Of a stretch of 64,000 nt of DNA, positions 63,532 to 64,000 are shown one piece after another (position 1 is the stretch's first letter; the number at the start of each line of letters is the position of its first letter). A program made the translations under genes and the position numbers. Source of the stretch: Nitrosospira lacus (GTDB taxonomy: Bacteria; Pseudomonadota; Gammaproteobacteria; Burkholderiales; Nitrosomonadaceae); the NCBI RefSeq assembly GCF_000355765.4, contig NZ_CP021106.3:1831137-1895136 (forward strand), read 5' to 3'. The notes under the pieces were generated by a model that was not told the DNA's origin, made no database searches, and saw only the letters and a list, made by a program, of their open reading frames with translations.

Positions 63532-64000
63532 ATGATTAACAGCATCGAGAAAACCTGGTTTCGCCATCAAGGCAGCCTGCTGCCAAACATTTCAGCACTG
63601 TTTTACTGCCACCTGACTTATTTTGGTGGAGCCGGGCTCATTTTGTCTCTGAATCCTGTCCTAATGGCGGCCGGCACGCTCGCCATGGCGCATGGCATGG
63701 TGATCGCCGCCTATCTGATTCACGACTGCGGACACAACACCCTGTTCAAATTGCCGCGTCACAATGCCATGATGGGGGGGGCGCTGAACTGGCTTACCGG
63801 CGGCTGTTATAGTACCTACGCGGATCTGCGTACGGCTCATATGCATCACCATGTGGATAATGCGGATGTGACCACGCTCGACTATAGAGGCTATCTTGCA
63901 AGGCATCCGGTCCAGCGCAAAATTGTGGAGGCATTGGAGTGGCTGTATGTGCCCGCCGTGGAATGGATCATGCATGGCGTGCTTGTCCTTGCCCCATTCG
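63532..64000 (+). CDS. Fatty acid desaturase, 3' end cut by window
   Basis: At least 156 residues, open to the window end. Starts MINSIEKTWFRHQGSLLPNI. Two of the three desaturase His boxes are visible: LIHDCGHNTLF (HxxxH) and AHMHHHVDN (HxxHH). Two or three hydrophobic helices surround them. The family uses a di-iron centre to put double bonds into acyl chains in the membrane. A divergent regulator and palindromes upstream suggest transcriptional control, possibly by lipid state. The substrate is not determined. Confidence 0.85.
   Translation, partial: MINSIEKTWFRHQGSLLPNISALFYCHLTYFGGAGLILSLNPVLMAAGTLAMAHGMVIAAYLIHDCGHNTLFKLPRHNAMMGGALNWLTGGCYSTYADLRTAHMHHHVDNADVTTLDYRGYLARHPVQRKIVEALEWLYVPAVEWIMHGVLVLAPF

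Noticed and set aside
1-64000. Search for tRNA, rRNA and insertion sequences
   Set aside because: By eye no T-loop/acceptor pattern, rRNA stretch or transposase with terminal repeats was found; a tRNA and IS scan would be needed to be certain.

Overview
The window looks like chromosomal DNA of a betaproteobacterium, most likely Nitrosospira or a relative in the Nitrosomonadaceae. That is inferred from moderately high GC, a PEP-CTERM (exosortase-sorted) secreted metalloprotease, Cache-sensor/LuxR regulation and gene style, and is not proven by a marker gene. No rRNA, tRNA, insertion sequence or prophage was recognised.

Layout. 1-6060: the downstream part of a type I-E CRISPR-Cas locus (end of cse2, cas7e, cas5e, cas6e, cas1, cas2) followed by an array of 30 repeats and 29 spacers. 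6174-9420: pssA, small secreted proteins, a 24-residue membrane peptide, and a stretch with two decayed genes on the minus strand: a metallopeptidase-like fragment and a polymorphic-toxin (type 8-like) fragment. 9426-13264: an MrfA/MrfB-like helicase-exonuclease repair pair. 13301-25458: secreted proteins (two paralogues sharing a Trp-His-Tyr-Cys / Cys-Pro-x-Gly-Trp tail), a P-type cation ATPase, an ankyrin protein with a frameshifted partial duplicate, a galactose-oxidase-like propeller with C-terminal tandem repeats, and the cbpA-cbpM chaperone pair. 25848-36573: SelO, a Gly/Cys-rich membrane protein, the PEP-CTERM metalloprotease, lipoproteins, a decayed PEP-CTERM tail, a Cache histidine kinase with a LuxR-type response regulator, and a Dcu transporter.

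36837-60043 is largely carbohydrate storage and stress metabolism: pyruvate kinase, a diguanylate cyclase, glgC, glgX, then a GIY-YIG protein, an operon joining a KaiC-like double ATPase to a GGDEF-EAL protein, and an operon of three large genes (treS-maltokinase, treZ, malQ-treY) for making trehalose from maltose or glycogen. Two of those three are gene fusions.

60169-62884 holds the most interesting locus: a 184-residue precursor with eleven exact TTxxxGEE repeats (and three imperfect ones) directly followed by an ATP-grasp ligase. This is the hallmark of a graspetide (omega-ester/amide cross-linked peptide) pathway of the plesiocin type, with unusually many core repeats and almost no leader. 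A tyrosinase is transcribed divergently from it. The window ends with a winged-helix-like regulator divergent from a fatty-acid desaturase, with palindromes between them.

A second system-level observation is a palindrome, TACGTA-N4-TACGTA, found upstream of the PEP-CTERM protease, upstream of the Cache kinase and, more weakly, upstream of the Gly/Cys-rich membrane protein. Each has a weaker copy 23 bp away, which suggests a shared regulon.
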